Below, one piece after another: positions 18,053-26,374 of a stretch of 64,000 bases of DNA. Every line of letters starts with the position of its first letter. Within the stretch, counting starts at the first letter, position 1. The stretch is taken from NCBI GenBank assembly GCA_016714975.1, contig JADKBR010000003.1, forward strand, positions 124,001 to 188,000, read 5' to 3'. The notes under the pieces are model-generated. The model ran no database searches and was not told where the DNA came from. It was given only the letters and a program-made list of their open reading frames with translations. Position numbers and translations under genes: made by a program. The DNA is from Candidatus Dechloromonas phosphorivorans (GTDB lineage: Bacteria; Pseudomonadota; Gammaproteobacteria; Burkholderiales; Rhodocyclaceae).

Positions 18053-19958
18053 TGGTCAGATCCTCCTGCAACTCATGCCTGATTCTTGCAATATCGCTTT
18101 GGTAAGCCTCCCTGCTCCGAATCAGCGATTTGTTTTCTTGGGCTGCCAACAGCTTTTCCGCCTCGTCGAGCAGCTTCAGCGAATAATCAGCATAGCCGTA
18201 ACTGGCCATTTGAACCACCATCTCCATCGCCGAATCAATACTTCCGTAGAGGCGCATCGCCACCAGAAATTTTTCGTATGCCTCCTCCGGGTGGCCTTGA
18301 TGCAGAAACAGCCGCCCCTGCTGAAATGGAAGAAAGCGCTGGAATAGCGGAAATCGCATATACCTCTCGTTTTCCGCCATGCGCAGCAGCAGTTTCTGCG
18401 TAAAGGCGACATAGCTCTCGCGCGCATCCCGATACGTCACGAAATCGACCAGCCCGTAAATGCCCTTGACTGCCTGCGCATCGAACGATTGCATAGCAAG
18501 CCTCTCTCCAGCCCAGGCAAAGTCTTTTTCCTCCGCGCTGCCATCTGCCACCTTGAGCATCAGCAGACTTGTGGTCAGATTTGCACTGTCTGGCAACCTT
18601 GTCACTGAGCGCTGCAGGAGTTCCAGGGCTTCATCCGCACGGCCGGTCTCGACCATTATCTGCGCCAAACCATTCTGGGCGCGAGCCGAATCTGGATTTT
18701 TCAGCGCCCAGTACGAAATCAGGCGATATCCGCCGCTCCAGAGCGTCGCGCGCTGCCAGGTCATGAACGAAAGGTATCCGAACAGAACCAGCGCGACAGC
18801 GACCGCCAAGCCCACCGAGAAACGTTTGGGCAGCCAGACGATACCCGCCGCCAGGGGCATGAACAGGTACGCGGCGGGCAGGTAATTCCGGTGTTCGAAA
18901 TACAGCTCCAGGCCGATGACCGTGGATTCCAGCAGGTGCCCGGCAAGGAAGAAGAGAAGCGGCAGCGCCAGCAGCGGGTATTTCCGGCGCCCGATAAATG
19001 CCAGAGTTGCAAGAATGAGCAAGGCGACGATGGAAACAAGTGTCCGCGGGGGTTGCAAAATTCCCCTGGATATCTCGAACCCGTCCTGAAACAAGCCCCG
19101 CCCCTCGAATTTCGGGACAAAGAGGTCGTATAGATATTCGACGACGATGACGGGTTGGGTGAGGAGTCGCTCAACCTGGTTGAAGGGCCGGTTCGGCCAC
19201 GGATTAACCGAAAAATCGATTTGCGTGGCGAGATAGCCAAGGATGACCAGCGTCGGCACCCAGAGAAAAACCGCCTTCCACAACCTGAAGTATCTTGGCA
19301 CCGGTTTGTCCTGTGGAATGCACGCCTCGATCGCCAGGATCATCACCGGCAACAGAGCACCGTTCTCCTTGCTCAGGACTGCCAGCACCCCGCCGACCGT
19401 CAGCCCACCGAGCATCCACGCGTAACCCGCGGCTGGCCTTCCTCGAATCAGCTTGCGGCCGTGGAGATACGCCGCGATGCCGTAGATCGAAAAAAGTGTA
19501 GCCAACTGTGTCATCCGCTGGATGACATAAAGCGTGGTGGAAACAAAATAGGGATGGAGCAGCCAGAACCCAGCACTCAGCACAGCGATCCAGGCAGCCT
19601 CGGTCTCGGAGTAGCCGAGAACCCGCAGGAGATTGAGCGTCGCCCAGCAGACGCCAAGCCCCACCAGGAGATGGATCATCAGATTTGTATACTTGAACGA
19701 CATGGCCTGGCTCGGCCAATACTGATCGTTCAACAGGAAGGTGGCCAAGGCGAGTGGGCGACCCGTTGGCCCTGATATACCTGAAAACACAAAAGCTCTT
19801 GCGCTCTCCCAGCTTGTCACTCCGCCATAGTGGCCAAGCGCATCCAGATTATGGAAGTCATCAAAGATAAAGCTACCGGCTAGCCCAGGCAGGTACACCC
19901 AAACAGTTGCCCCCAGCAAGGCCAGCAATGCAGCTATGGCAATTTTCGACTGTGTCAT
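18036..19958 (-). CDS. GT-C-type membrane glycosyltransferase with C-terminal TPR (candidate pilin glycosyltransferase)
   Basis: 640 residues: about eleven to twelve transmembrane segments up to residue 400, then a soluble C-terminal part with TPR-like repeats (NPDSARAQNGLAQIMVETGR, residues about 410-500). The first periplasmic loop holds FIFDDFHNLD with an Asp-Asp pair at 33-34, the position of the catalytic acids in GT-C enzymes such as the TMTC and TfpW families. It lies immediately downstream of pilA, separated by a terminator, and heads the glycan block. A role in moving a lipid-linked sugar to the pilin is inferred from position and fold; O-antigen ligase or polymerase activity is possible. 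Confidence 0.6.
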   Translation of the reverse strand: MTQSKIAIAALLALLGATVWVYLPGLAGSFIFDDFHNLDALGHYGGVTSWESARAFVFSGISGPTGRPLALATFLLNDQYWPSQAMSFKYTNLMIHLLVGLGVCWATLNLLRVLGYSETEAAWIAVLSAGFWLLHPYFVSTTLYVIQRMTQLATLFSIYGIAAYLHGRKLIRGRPAAGYAWMLGGLTVGGVLAVLSKENGALLPVMILAIEACIPQDKPVPRYFRLWKAVFLWVPTLVILGYLATQIDFSVNPWPNRPFNQVERLLTQPVIVVEYLYDLFVPKFEGRGLFQDGFEISRGILQPPRTLVSIVALLILATLAFIGRRKYPLLALPLLFFLAGHLLESTVIGLELYFEHRNYLPAAYLFMPLAAGIVWLPKRFSVGLAVAVALVLFGYLSFMTWQRATLWSGGYRLISYWALKNPDSARAQNGLAQIMVETGRADEALELLQRSVTRLPDSANLTTSLLMLKVADGSAEEKDFAWAGERLAMQSFDAQAVKGIYGLVDFVTYRDARESYVAFTQKLLLRMAENERYMRFPLFQRFLPFQQGRLFLHQGHPEEAYEKFLVAMRLYGSIDSAMEMVVQMASYGYADYSLKLLDEAEKLLAAQENKSLIRSREAYQSDIARIRHELQEDLTSDRAR

Positions 19959-19970
19959 TCAGGACCCGAC

Positions 19971-20000
19971 AAAACAAAACGCCCGCCAAAGGCGGGCGTT
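19971..20000 (-). terminator. Rho-independent terminator of pilA
   Basis: On the minus strand a perfect 10-bp stem (AACGCCCGCC / GGCGGGCGTT) with a three-base loop is followed by TTGTTTT. It sits 20 bp after the pilin stop and 13 bp before the next start, so it should limit the pilin transcript and leave only readthrough for the glycan operon. Confidence 0.9.
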
Positions 20001-20019
20001 AGACGCAGCCAGCCAAGAA

Positions 20020-20463
20020 TCAGCGGCAGCTGGAGGGGAGGTACTTAGCATCAATAGGGTTAGCACCTCCAGCCTTGCATTTCCACACAACGCTACCTGC
20101 CACCGTTGTCGCAGACAACTGCACGGTTTTAGTTTGGATCTTTGCGTTGGCATCAGTTCCCGCACCGCGGAACACTGCTGTTACAAGACCGCTAACGTTA
20201 GTAACGCTAAGGACATACTTGCCGTTGATACTAGCAGCTGTCGCCAGGCCGGCACTTGCATTGTTAGTCGGCCAAGTTCCCTTATTGCTGTAAAATTCTG
20301 CAATCGCGGTCTTGGCACCCGACGCAAGGACGGTGCCTTCACTTGCCTGGGTGCGGACAAGGTAGTCCTGATAAGCCGGCAACGCGATGGCAGCCAGAAT
20401 ACCGATGATCGCCACGACGATCATCAGTTCGATCAGGGTAAAACCTTGTTGAATCCGTTTCAT
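20020..20463 (-). CDS. pilA: Type IVa major pilin
   Basis: 147 residues. A short basic leader MKRIQQG is followed by the class III cleavage site before F8, and the mature N-terminus FTLIELMIVVAIIGILAAIA has the essential Glu5. The C-terminus forms a disulfide loop between the Cys of WKCKAG and the penultimate Cys of LPSSCR. Terminal serines precede the last Cys. Perfect ribosome-binding site (AAAGGAG). It has its own promoter and terminator. It is the structural subunit of pili for twitching, adhesion or DNA uptake, and a possible substrate of the neighbouring membrane glycosyltransferase. Confidence 0.95.
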   Translation of the reverse strand: MKRIQQGFTLIELMIVVAIIGILAAIALPAYQDYLVRTQASEGTVLASGAKTAIAEFYSNKGTWPTNNASAGLATAASINGKYVLSVTNVSGLVTAVFRGAGTDANAKIQTKTVQLSATTVAGSVVWKCKAGGANPIDAKYLPSSCR

Positions 20464-20510
20464 TTGAATCTCCTTTTTGCAAAAAGAGCGGAAAGCCGCT
20501 GGTAGTACAC

Positions 20511-20527
20511 TATCACGATTCGTGCCA
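20511..20527 (-). promoter_or_regulatory. Weak sigma-54 promoter candidate for pilA
   Basis: Minus strand TGGCACGAATCGTGATA: the -24 half is a perfect TGGCAC, but the -12 half reads GTGAT instead of TTGCA, so the diagnostic GC is GA. It lies about 50 bp before the pilin start, the right distance. PilA promoters are sigma-54 dependent in several proteobacteria. Kept as a weak call because of the -12 mismatch. Confidence 0.35.
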
Positions 20528-20747
20528 GCCGCCTGGCATGACCCGACTCACCTTGCATGTCGCATATTTCCGTCATTCCTGGCGCAACAGACCCGCAACC
20601 CGGAGGGGAAATGTGACGAGATTTGTCACTTGCAGGTGACGCATTTTGGCAGCCCTGGGGCTTGAAAGCGCCTGTTGCGGTCAACCTGCGAACACTGCTG
20701 AAATCGCCAGCCCACAAGCTTTGACAAGAACCCGGCAATCGGCTTGC

Positions 20748-20800
20748 TTGCGGCGTCATGGCCGCACCCATTGTAAATTGCTGAAAACCGGGCATTCTAA
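20748..20800. repeat. 53-bp repeat, partner of the aroG leader at 24260-24312
   Basis: Two 53-bp blocks in the same orientation share a 16-base left part and a 23-base right part exactly, separated in both by 14 diverged bases (about 45 of 53 identical). At 24260-24312 the block is the start codon and leader of the DAHP synthase. Here it precedes a divergent radical SAM gene and has no DAHP synthase behind it. The minus strand contains TAGAAT, a fair -10. It is either a copied promoter/operator or the stump of a lost gene copy. Confidence 0.7.
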
Positions 20801-20809
20801 TAAGCACCC

Positions 20810-21916
20810 ATGAACGATTTCGATCTGCATCCCTCTCCGGAAAGGCCGCGACGGCCCGTCAAGGGACGCGGCGCGGCGGGCAATGTCGCCCATCGCTTCA
20901 GCCGCGAAACGCGCCACGCCGAGGATGATGGCTGGGAGCCGGACGTCCCGGCGAATCCGCGCACACGACTGCTGGTCGATCAGGCAAAGTCGATCATCAG
21001 CCGCAACGATTCTCCCGACATCGGCTTCAGCCAGTCGCTGAATCCCTATCGCGGCTGCGAACACGGCTGCATCTACTGCTACGCACGGCCGACGCATGCC
21101 TTCCTCGGCCTCTCTCCGGGGCTCGATTTCGAAACGCAGATCTTCATGAAGCCGGATGCCCCGCGCCTGTTGCGCGAGGAGTTGAGCCACCCGGACTATC
21201 TCTGCTCGACCATCGTCGTCGGCACGGCCACCGACGCCTATCAGCCTTTCGAGCGCAAGGAGAGACTGATGCGGGCGCTGCTCGAAATCTTTCTGGAAAC
21301 GCGCCATCCGGTTTCGGTAGTCACCAAGTCGTCGCTGATCGTTCGTGACCTCGATCTCTGGGCCGAACTCGCGCAGAGGAAGCTGGCGCACGTGGGCATT
21401 TCCCTGACTACGCTCGACGGCGCGCTGGCGCGTCAACTCGAACCGCGGGCCAGCGCGCCGCACGCGCGACTGGAGGCGATGCGCAGCCTGAGCGACGCGG
21501 GCATTCCCGTTTCGGCATTCGTTTCGCCACTGATTCCTGGGCTGACCGACAAGGAACTCGAGAAACTGCTGGCGGCAGCCCGCGACAACGGAGCCACGAG
21601 CGCCGGCTACACGCTGCTCCGCCTGCCGCACGAGGTGGCCGGACTGTTCCGCGAGTGGCTGGACGCGCATGCTCCGGAAAAGGCGGCGCGCATCATGTCG
21701 GTGTTGTACGACCTGCGCGGCGGTCGCATCAACGACAACCGCTTTGACAGCCGCATGAAGGGTCTCGGACATTTCGCAGACCTCATCCGCCAGCGCTTCG
21801 AACTCGCCTGCCGCCGCCTCGGTCTCGTCAAGGAGTGGCCGGCGCTGGCCACAACCTCCTTCCGGCCGCCGCCGCCCCCGCAGCCGGTCGACGAGCGACA
21901 ATTGTCCCTGTTCTGA
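20810..21916 (+). CDS. Radical SAM protein, PA0069 family (SplB-like)
   Basis: 368 residues. The [4Fe-4S] cluster motif is GCEHGCIYCYARP (CX3CX2C), preceded by SLNPYR as in the PA0069/Rv2578c family. The barrel continues with STIVVGTATDAYQPFERK and VSVVTKSSLIVRDLD. The C-terminal part is basic and ends in a proline run. Members of this family have no settled reaction; relation to spore photoproduct lyase-type chemistry is by sequence only. No catalytic partner is adjacent. Confidence 0.85.
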   Translation: MNDFDLHPSPERPRRPVKGRGAAGNVAHRFSRETRHAEDDGWEPDVPANPRTRLLVDQAKSIISRNDSPDIGFSQSLNPYRGCEHGCIYCYARPTHAFLGLSPGLDFETQIFMKPDAPRLLREELSHPDYLCSTIVVGTATDAYQPFERKERLMRALLEIFLETRHPVSVVTKSSLIVRDLDLWAELAQRKLAHVGISLTTLDGALARQLEPRASAPHARLEAMRSLSDAGIPVSAFVSPLIPGLTDKELEKLLAAARDNGATSAGYTLLRLPHEVAGLFREWLDAHAPEKAARIMSVLYDLRGGRINDNRFDSRMKGLGHFADLIRQRFELACRRLGLVKEWPALATTSFRPPPPPQPVDERQLSLF

Positions 21917-21994
21917 ACCTGGCAAACGGCCGGCCAACTCACCTGCCCGCGCAGATCACCCATCTCCTCCAGCGAGTCCTGCAGAAACAGTTTC

Positions 21995-22432
21995 TCAGGG
22001 ACCTGCAGGTCCCAGTGCTTTTACGGCAACCTCAAGTTCCCCGGCCATCTTGATCAACTCGGAAATCAACTGCTCGTCTTCGGCATAATCGCCGTCGTAG
22101 AGGGCGATGTTGCGCTTCTGGTGGCAGTTATCAAGGAATCGCCACTTGGCAACCGGAAATGACGCTGTGCTCCCCAGAACCCGGAAGACGATATAGCGGT
22201 TCTCGGAACGAAATCCGTGCCAGCGCAGGGCCGCCAGGGCAAGGGAATGTGCGGCGTCGTAAGCGAGGATGAAACGGCTGTCGGGGGAAAGTGCGGCATT
22301 CTGCGCATCCGGCAGCTTCCGCCCGGCTGACCTGACGAAGCCGTCAAATTCCGACTGATCAGGCGGCTCGGCCTTGGGCTTGCCGATCTTCACCAGATTC
22401 TGCAGGGCTTCCCGAGGCGATGTCAGGGTCAT
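21995..22432 (-). CDS. HEPN-domain protein, partner of the nucleotidyltransferase
   Basis: 145 residues, all-helical in appearance. AYDAAHSLALAALRWHGF is the first HEPN helix pair; the conserved polar patch is NCHQKRNIALYDG, an R-x4-Y arrangement where ribonuclease HEPNs have R-x4-6-H. In type VII toxin-antitoxin pairs (HepT/MntA), the HEPN toxin is silenced by AMPylation of a Tyr near this motif. The gene overlaps the end of the MNT gene by 74 bp, the usual coupling. Lack of the His means RNase activity is uncertain. Confidence 0.75.
   Translation of the reverse strand: MTLTSPREALQNLVKIGKPKAEPPDQSEFDGFVRSAGRKLPDAQNAALSPDSRFILAYDAAHSLALAALRWHGFRSENRYIVFRVLGSTASFPVAKWRFLDNCHQKRNIALYDGDYAEDEQLISELIKMAGELEVAVKALGPAGP
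21998..22013. terminator. Possible bidirectional terminator hairpin between convergent genes
   Basis: GGGACCTGCAGGTCCC is a perfect palindrome across the last codons of the HEPN gene and faces the end of the + strand radical SAM gene 80 bp upstream. On the + strand it is followed by AGTGCTTTTA, a weak T-tract. Confidence 0.3.
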
Positions 22433-23063
22433 TACCTATAAGCATGATTTTCGGTTGATCGAGTACGCGGGTAACAAAATGATTGTCGCCGCGCACCTTT
22501 TCTGCGAAGTCTTCAGGTGTGTAGAGGGTTGGATTCACCTTGCGCCCCAGCACTTCCTCGGCCTTGGCCAGAATCTCGAAGATATCGCTGTAGGTCAAGC
22601 CGTCGGCGACGATCATGACGTCGATGTCGCTCGACGCCGTGTCCGTGCCTTTGGCCACGGAACCATAGATGAAGGCGCAACGAACAGCTTGTGCGGATGC
22701 TGCCAACGCATCGCGCAAGACATCCGCCAACCCGAAGGTCTTGAGGACGATGCCCCTCAGTTCGTTAAAGATCGGCGAACTCCGGTTGGCCTGATAATGG
22801 TTCTGCCGGCCGATCGGCGTCAAGATGACCAGACCGGAGGAGGTCAGTCTTTCAAGCTCGCGTTGCAATGCACCACGCCCGGTGTTGGCGAGTTTGGCAA
22901 TTTCATTGGCGTAGAAAGACCGGTCGGGCTGGCCGAACAGCAGGCCGAGCACCCGTCGTTGTCCTCCAGAGAACAATACGTCCGATATTGACACAGGCTG
23001 CGCATTCCCCATAGTGGGTACTATGGTACCCGATTTGGGGATGTTCACCATTGGCAATAACAA
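22359..23063 (-). CDS. wHTH-nucleotidyltransferase (MntA-like) protein
   Basis: 234 residues. Residues about 28-95 form a winged helix of ArsR/MarR type (SFYANEIAKLANTGRGALQRELERL, then GLVILTPIGRQNHY). Residues 130-215 form a minimal nucleotidyltransferase with GSVAKG (134-139) and DID (146-148), fitting GSX10DXD. The enzyme class transfers nucleotides, in type VII pairs onto the HEPN partner; the wHTH suggests that it also represses its own promoter. TTG at 23063 has GGGGA seven bases upstream; ATG codons at 23051 and 23012 are alternatives. Four repeat sites lie at and before the start. Confidence 0.8.
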   Translation of the reverse strand: MLLPMVNIPKSGTIVPTMGNAQPVSISDVLFSGGQRRVLGLLFGQPDRSFYANEIAKLANTGRGALQRELERLTSSGLVILTPIGRQNHYQANRSSPIFNELRGIVLKTFGLADVLRDALAASAQAVRCAFIYGSVAKGTDTASSDIDVMIVADGLTYSDIFEILAKAEEVLGRKVNPTLYTPEDFAEKVRGDNHFVTRVLDQPKIMLIGNDPDIASGSPAESGEDRQAQGRAA

Positions 23064-23105
23064 AAAACTTTCCCCATTTCGGGGATTATCAACCCCAATA
23101 CGGGG
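23007..23105. promoter_or_regulatory. Array of four CCCC-N5-GGG(G/T) operator-like sites
   Basis: Sites: 23007-23019 (CCCCATAGTGGGT), 23028-23040 (ACCCGATTTGGGG), 23072-23084 (CCCCATTTCGGGG) and 23093-23105 (CCCCAATACGGGG). Centres are 21 bp apart in each pair (two helical turns) and 44 bp apart between pairs. On the minus strand a -10-like GATAAT lies between sites 3 and 4, so the sites would overlap the promoter and the early coding region of the wHTH protein. This fits autorepression by that protein. Confidence 0.7.
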
Positions 23106-23191
23106 AATGTGGCGAGGACTTGTTCTTGATTATTCGTTGCCGTTGATACCGCGCCTCATAGGTTACCGAGTAACCGTCATACTGAGAAATC

Positions 23192-24271
23192 CTACGCCGC
23201 CGCTTCCGCCACCCGCCGGGCGCGGACGGCCGCTGCCAGTTTCTCCAGCACCGTCAGGCTGTCATCCCAGCCGAGACAGGCGTCAGTGATACTCTGGCCG
23301 TAAGTCAGGGCCTTCTCGGGTTCAAGATCCTGACGGCCTTCGACGAGATGCGACTCGACCATGACCCCGACGATGCGCTCCTCGCCGGCCGCCATCTGCG
23401 CGGCGACGTTATCGCAGACTTCCAGTTGCAGCTTGTATTGCTTGCGGCTGTTGCCATGCGAGAAGTCGACCATCAGGCGGGCGGCGAGGCCGGCCTTGGC
23501 GATTTCGGCGCACGCGGCATCGACGCTGGCCGCGTCGAAGTTGGGCTCCTTGCCGCCGCGCAGGATGACGTGACAGTCCTCGTTGCCCATCGTCGACACG
23601 ATGGCGGTATGACCGGACTTGGTCACCGACAGGAAATGGTGCGGTGAATTGGCCGCCCGGATGGCGTCGACCGCGATACGCATGTTGCCGTCGGTGCCGT
23701 TCTTGAAACCGACCGGGCAGGAGAGCCCGGACGCCAGTTCGCGGTGTACCTGCGATTCGGTGGTGCGGGCGCCGATGGCGCCCCAGGCGATGAGGTCGGC
23801 GGTGTATTGCGGGGTGATGGTGTCGAGGAATTCGGTGGCGCAGGGCAGGTCGAGTTCGTTGATTTCGAGCAGGATGCGCCGGGCCAGACGGATGCCCTCG
23901 TTGATGCGGAAGGTGTTGTCGAGGCGCGGATCGTTGATCAGTCCTTTCCAGCCGACCGTGGTGCGCGGCTTTTCGAAATAGACGCGCATCAGGATGACGA
24001 GTTCTTCAGCGTGATTGCCCGCCTCCTTCGCCAGTCGCCTGGCGTATTCCATGGCCGCGTCGTAGTCGTGGATCGAGCACGGGCCGATGACGACCAGCAG
24101 GCGGTCGTCGGCACCGTGCAGGATACGATGAATGGCCTGGCGGGCGACATAGGTGGTCTGCGCGGCGCGATTGGAGACCGGATATTCGCGGAAGACGTGC
24201 GCCGGCGGCACCAGTTCCTTTATTTCCCTGATCCGCAGGTCGTCGGTGTTCGGTTTGCTTTGCGGCGTCAT
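23192..24271 (-). CDS. aroG: 3-deoxy-7-phosphoheptulonate (DAHP) synthase, class I
   Basis: 359 residues from ATG 24271. Condenses phosphoenolpyruvate and erythrose-4-phosphate, the first step of the shikimate pathway. Visible: LLVVIGPCSIHD (metal Cys), KPRTTVGWKGLINDP, GARTTESQVHRELASG, VGFKNGTDGN, LRGGKEPN, DFSHGNS and ESHLVEGRQ. The frame is open further upstream but only this start matches the family. The leader (24260-24312) is repeated at 20748-20800. Feedback specificity (Phe, Tyr or Trp) cannot be told from sequence by eye. Confidence 0.93.
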   Translation of the reverse strand: MTPQSKPNTDDLRIREIKELVPPAHVFREYPVSNRAAQTTYVARQAIHRILHGADDRLLVVIGPCSIHDYDAAMEYARRLAKEAGNHAEELVILMRVYFEKPRTTVGWKGLINDPRLDNTFRINEGIRLARRILLEINELDLPCATEFLDTITPQYTADLIAWGAIGARTTESQVHRELASGLSCPVGFKNGTDGNMRIAVDAIRAANSPHHFLSVTKSGHTAIVSTMGNEDCHVILRGGKEPNFDAASVDAACAEIAKAGLAARLMVDFSHGNSRKQYKLQLEVCDNVAAQMAAGEERIVGVMVESHLVEGRQDLEPEKALTYGQSITDACLGWDDSLTVLEKLAAAVRARRVAEAAA

Positions 24272-24312
24272 GGCCAAATCCAATGCTGCTTGCTGAAAAC
24301 CGGGCATTCTAA
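24260..24312. repeat. 53-bp repeat covering the aroG start and leader
   Basis: Second copy of the block at 20748-20800, with identical outer parts of 16 and 23 bases and the same 14-base spacer length. On the minus strand it includes the DAHP synthase start codon and a -10-like TAGAAT about 40 bp before it. Confidence 0.7.
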
Positions 24313-24396
24313 CCGATGCTGCCTGGAGATTCCCGGCCCGAGTCTCAATCCATGGTCTGAGCGACCGGGAGCCACGCGAAGCAACGCGGCCCCCAC

Positions 24397-24921
24397 CTAC
24401 CCCTTTTCGGGGGTGGAAATGACAGCCAGCAGGCCCGCGCGCATGGCTCTGGCATCGACCAGCGCGTGATGTTGCCGATTGTCCCTGGCGAAGTGCTGCG
24501 TGACTTCGCGCTCGAAAACCGCCATCGCCTCGGCCGAAAGTGGTGCGAGCATCAGCAGCATGACTTCCAGCGGGCCTGCGGGGCCGGGGATTGTCACCAA
24601 TCCTGGAAGCCGATTGCGCTCGCCGCTCAGGGCATGGCGCACGACATAGATGTCCCAGTCGCTGTCCGAAAGCAGGATCGGATCGGCAAACTGCCCCAGC
24701 CACACAGCGAGCCGTTCAGCGAACCGGGCGCGCAGGCACGCGGCCACACCGCCTTCGAGCAGCGGCAAGACGATCTCCCGGACAAAAGCCGAGCATTCCT
24801 CCTGCACCACGGGCGTCAGTTCGCAATAGAACTCGCGGCCGTCTTCGCTCACCGCACCGAACGAGATCAACCTGGCCTCGTGCGTGAGCGTCGTGAACTC
24901 GGTGTCGATGAAGATCTGCAT
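24397..24921 (-). CDS. DEDDh-type 3'-5' exonuclease (RNase H-like fold)
   Basis: 174 residues. FIDTEFTTL gives the first Asp and Glu, LLSDSDWDIYVVRH the middle acid region, and HHALVDARAMR the His and last Asp of a DEDDh site. The overall length fits small exoribonuclease-like proteins rather than polymerase proofreading domains. The substrate is not clear. It stands alone between the aroG leader and a divergent MFS gene. Confidence 0.7.
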   Translation of the reverse strand: MQIFIDTEFTTLTHEARLISFGAVSEDGREFYCELTPVVQEECSAFVREIVLPLLEGGVAACLRARFAERLAVWLGQFADPILLSDSDWDIYVVRHALSGERNRLPGLVTIPGPAGPLEVMLLMLAPLSAEAMAVFEREVTQHFARDNRQHHALVDARAMRAGLLAVISTPEKG

Positions 24922-25020
24922 TTGTGAGGTCTGTCACTTGTAGACGCTAGGCTAAAGCGTTGGGGCGTTTCGGGCAAGAAGCCGGTAGACTCCGTTGCTC
25001 TGCCATCCCGCTTGCCGCAT

Positions 25021-26247
25021 ATGACCAGCGCCACCCTGCCGCCGCAACAACACAAAGATGTCGAGGCGATCGCCGTGATCGGCTTCGTGCACGGGGTGTC
25101 ACATTTCTTTCACCTGCTGCTGCCGCCGCTGTTTCCGTGGCTGATGGAGGACTTCGGACTCAGCTTTACCGGCATCGGCGCGACGATGACCGCCTTCTTC
25201 GTCATTTCCGGCATCGGCCAGGCACTGTCGGGTTTTCTGGTCGATCGGCTGGGTGCGGCGCGGGTGCTGGGTGGCGGCATCGGCTGTTTCTTTCTTGCTG
25301 CGGCGCTGCTCGCGCTTGCCGACGGCTACGCCATGCTGATGCTCGTCGCCGCCCTGGCCGGGCTGGGCAACAGCGTCTTCCATCCGGCGGACTTCACGGT
25401 CCTGAACCGCCACGTCTCACAACCGCGCCTCGGCCATGCTTTCGCCGTGCATGGGCTGTCGGGAAATCTCGGCTGGGCCCTGGCGCCGGTATTCCTGACC
25501 GCCATTGCCGCAAGCGCCGGCTGGCGAGCCGCCGCGTCAAGTGCGGCAATGGTCGCCGCCGCCGCACTTGCACTGCTGTTCTGGCGCCGGCAGGCACTAA
25601 GCGACCCGCCGGGATTTGTCCACGTGAAGCAAGAGGACGAAGGCATCTCCGTCTTTGCCTTCCTTGCTTCACCAGCGGTGTGGATGTGTTTTGCCTTCTT
25701 CTTCCTGATCACGACAGCCTTCGGGGCGATCCAGAATTTCGCCGCGCCGATTCTGCAGAATCTCTACGGTCTCTCGCTTGCCCTAGCCGCCAGCGCGCTC
25801 TCGACCTACCTGCTGGGTGGAGCGGCCGGCATCCTCGGCGGCGGCTTTCTCGCCCACAAAGGTGAGCACGAACGCCTGATTGCGCTGGCGCTGGGTGCAG
25901 CGGCCCTGCTGGCCATCGCGCTGGCGACGCTGCCGCTCCCATCGTGGAGCATCTTGCCGCTGATGGCCGGCATCGGCTTTTGCACCGGCGTCGCAGGCCC
26001 CTCCCGGGATTTGCTGGTGCGGCGCGTGGCCACCTCGCGTTTCGGACAGGCCGCTTACGGGCGCGTCTATGGTTTCGTTTACTCGGGTCTCGACGCGGGG
26101 CTGGCGCTGGCCCCGATTGTCTTCGGCGTGTTCATGGACAACGGACGCTTCGCCCAGGTCCTGATCGGCATCGCCGTGCTCCAGGCGCTCGCCATCCTGA
26201 CCGCATTGCGCGCCGGTGGTACGGAAAGAGTCCCCAGTGCTGCCTGA
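25021..26247 (+). CDS. MFS transporter (FsrA-like)
   Basis: 408 residues, twelve predicted membrane segments. GFVHGVSHFFHLLLPPLFPWL in helix 1, the loop 2-3 signature as GFLVDRLGAARVL, NSVFHPADFTVLN in helix 4 and GFCTGVAGPSRDLLVRR in the second half resemble fosmidomycin-resistance and related efflux carriers. ATG 25021 is used; a TTG nine bases earlier is possible. Single gene, no regulator nearby, so the substrate is unknown. Confidence 0.8.
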   Translation: MTSATLPPQQHKDVEAIAVIGFVHGVSHFFHLLLPPLFPWLMEDFGLSFTGIGATMTAFFVISGIGQALSGFLVDRLGAARVLGGGIGCFFLAAALLALADGYAMLMLVAALAGLGNSVFHPADFTVLNRHVSQPRLGHAFAVHGLSGNLGWALAPVFLTAIAASAGWRAAASSAAMVAAAALALLFWRRQALSDPPGFVHVKQEDEGISVFAFLASPAVWMCFAFFFLITTAFGAIQNFAAPILQNLYGLSLALAASALSTYLLGGAAGILGGGFLAHKGEHERLIALALGAAALLAIALATLPLPSWSILPLMAGIGFCTGVAGPSRDLLVRRVATSRFGQAAYGRVYGFVYSGLDAGLALAPIVFGVFMDNGRFAQVLIGIAVLQALAILTALRAGGTERVPSAA

Positions 26248-26374
26248 GATTGTCGCACCCACCCATCCGATCATTTCGCAAGGGGTCGCTTGAACACTGA
26301 AAAGTGTCGAATTTCTTTACAGGCACCTCCGGGTCGAATTCTTAAATACCTGTTTGATATGGAAAATAGCGGTT

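Noticed and set aside
24330..24396. Similarity of CGCGAAGCAACGCGGC to the alkD end repeat
   Set aside because: Only about 14 bases agree and the rest of the 43-bp repeat is absent, so chance is likely.
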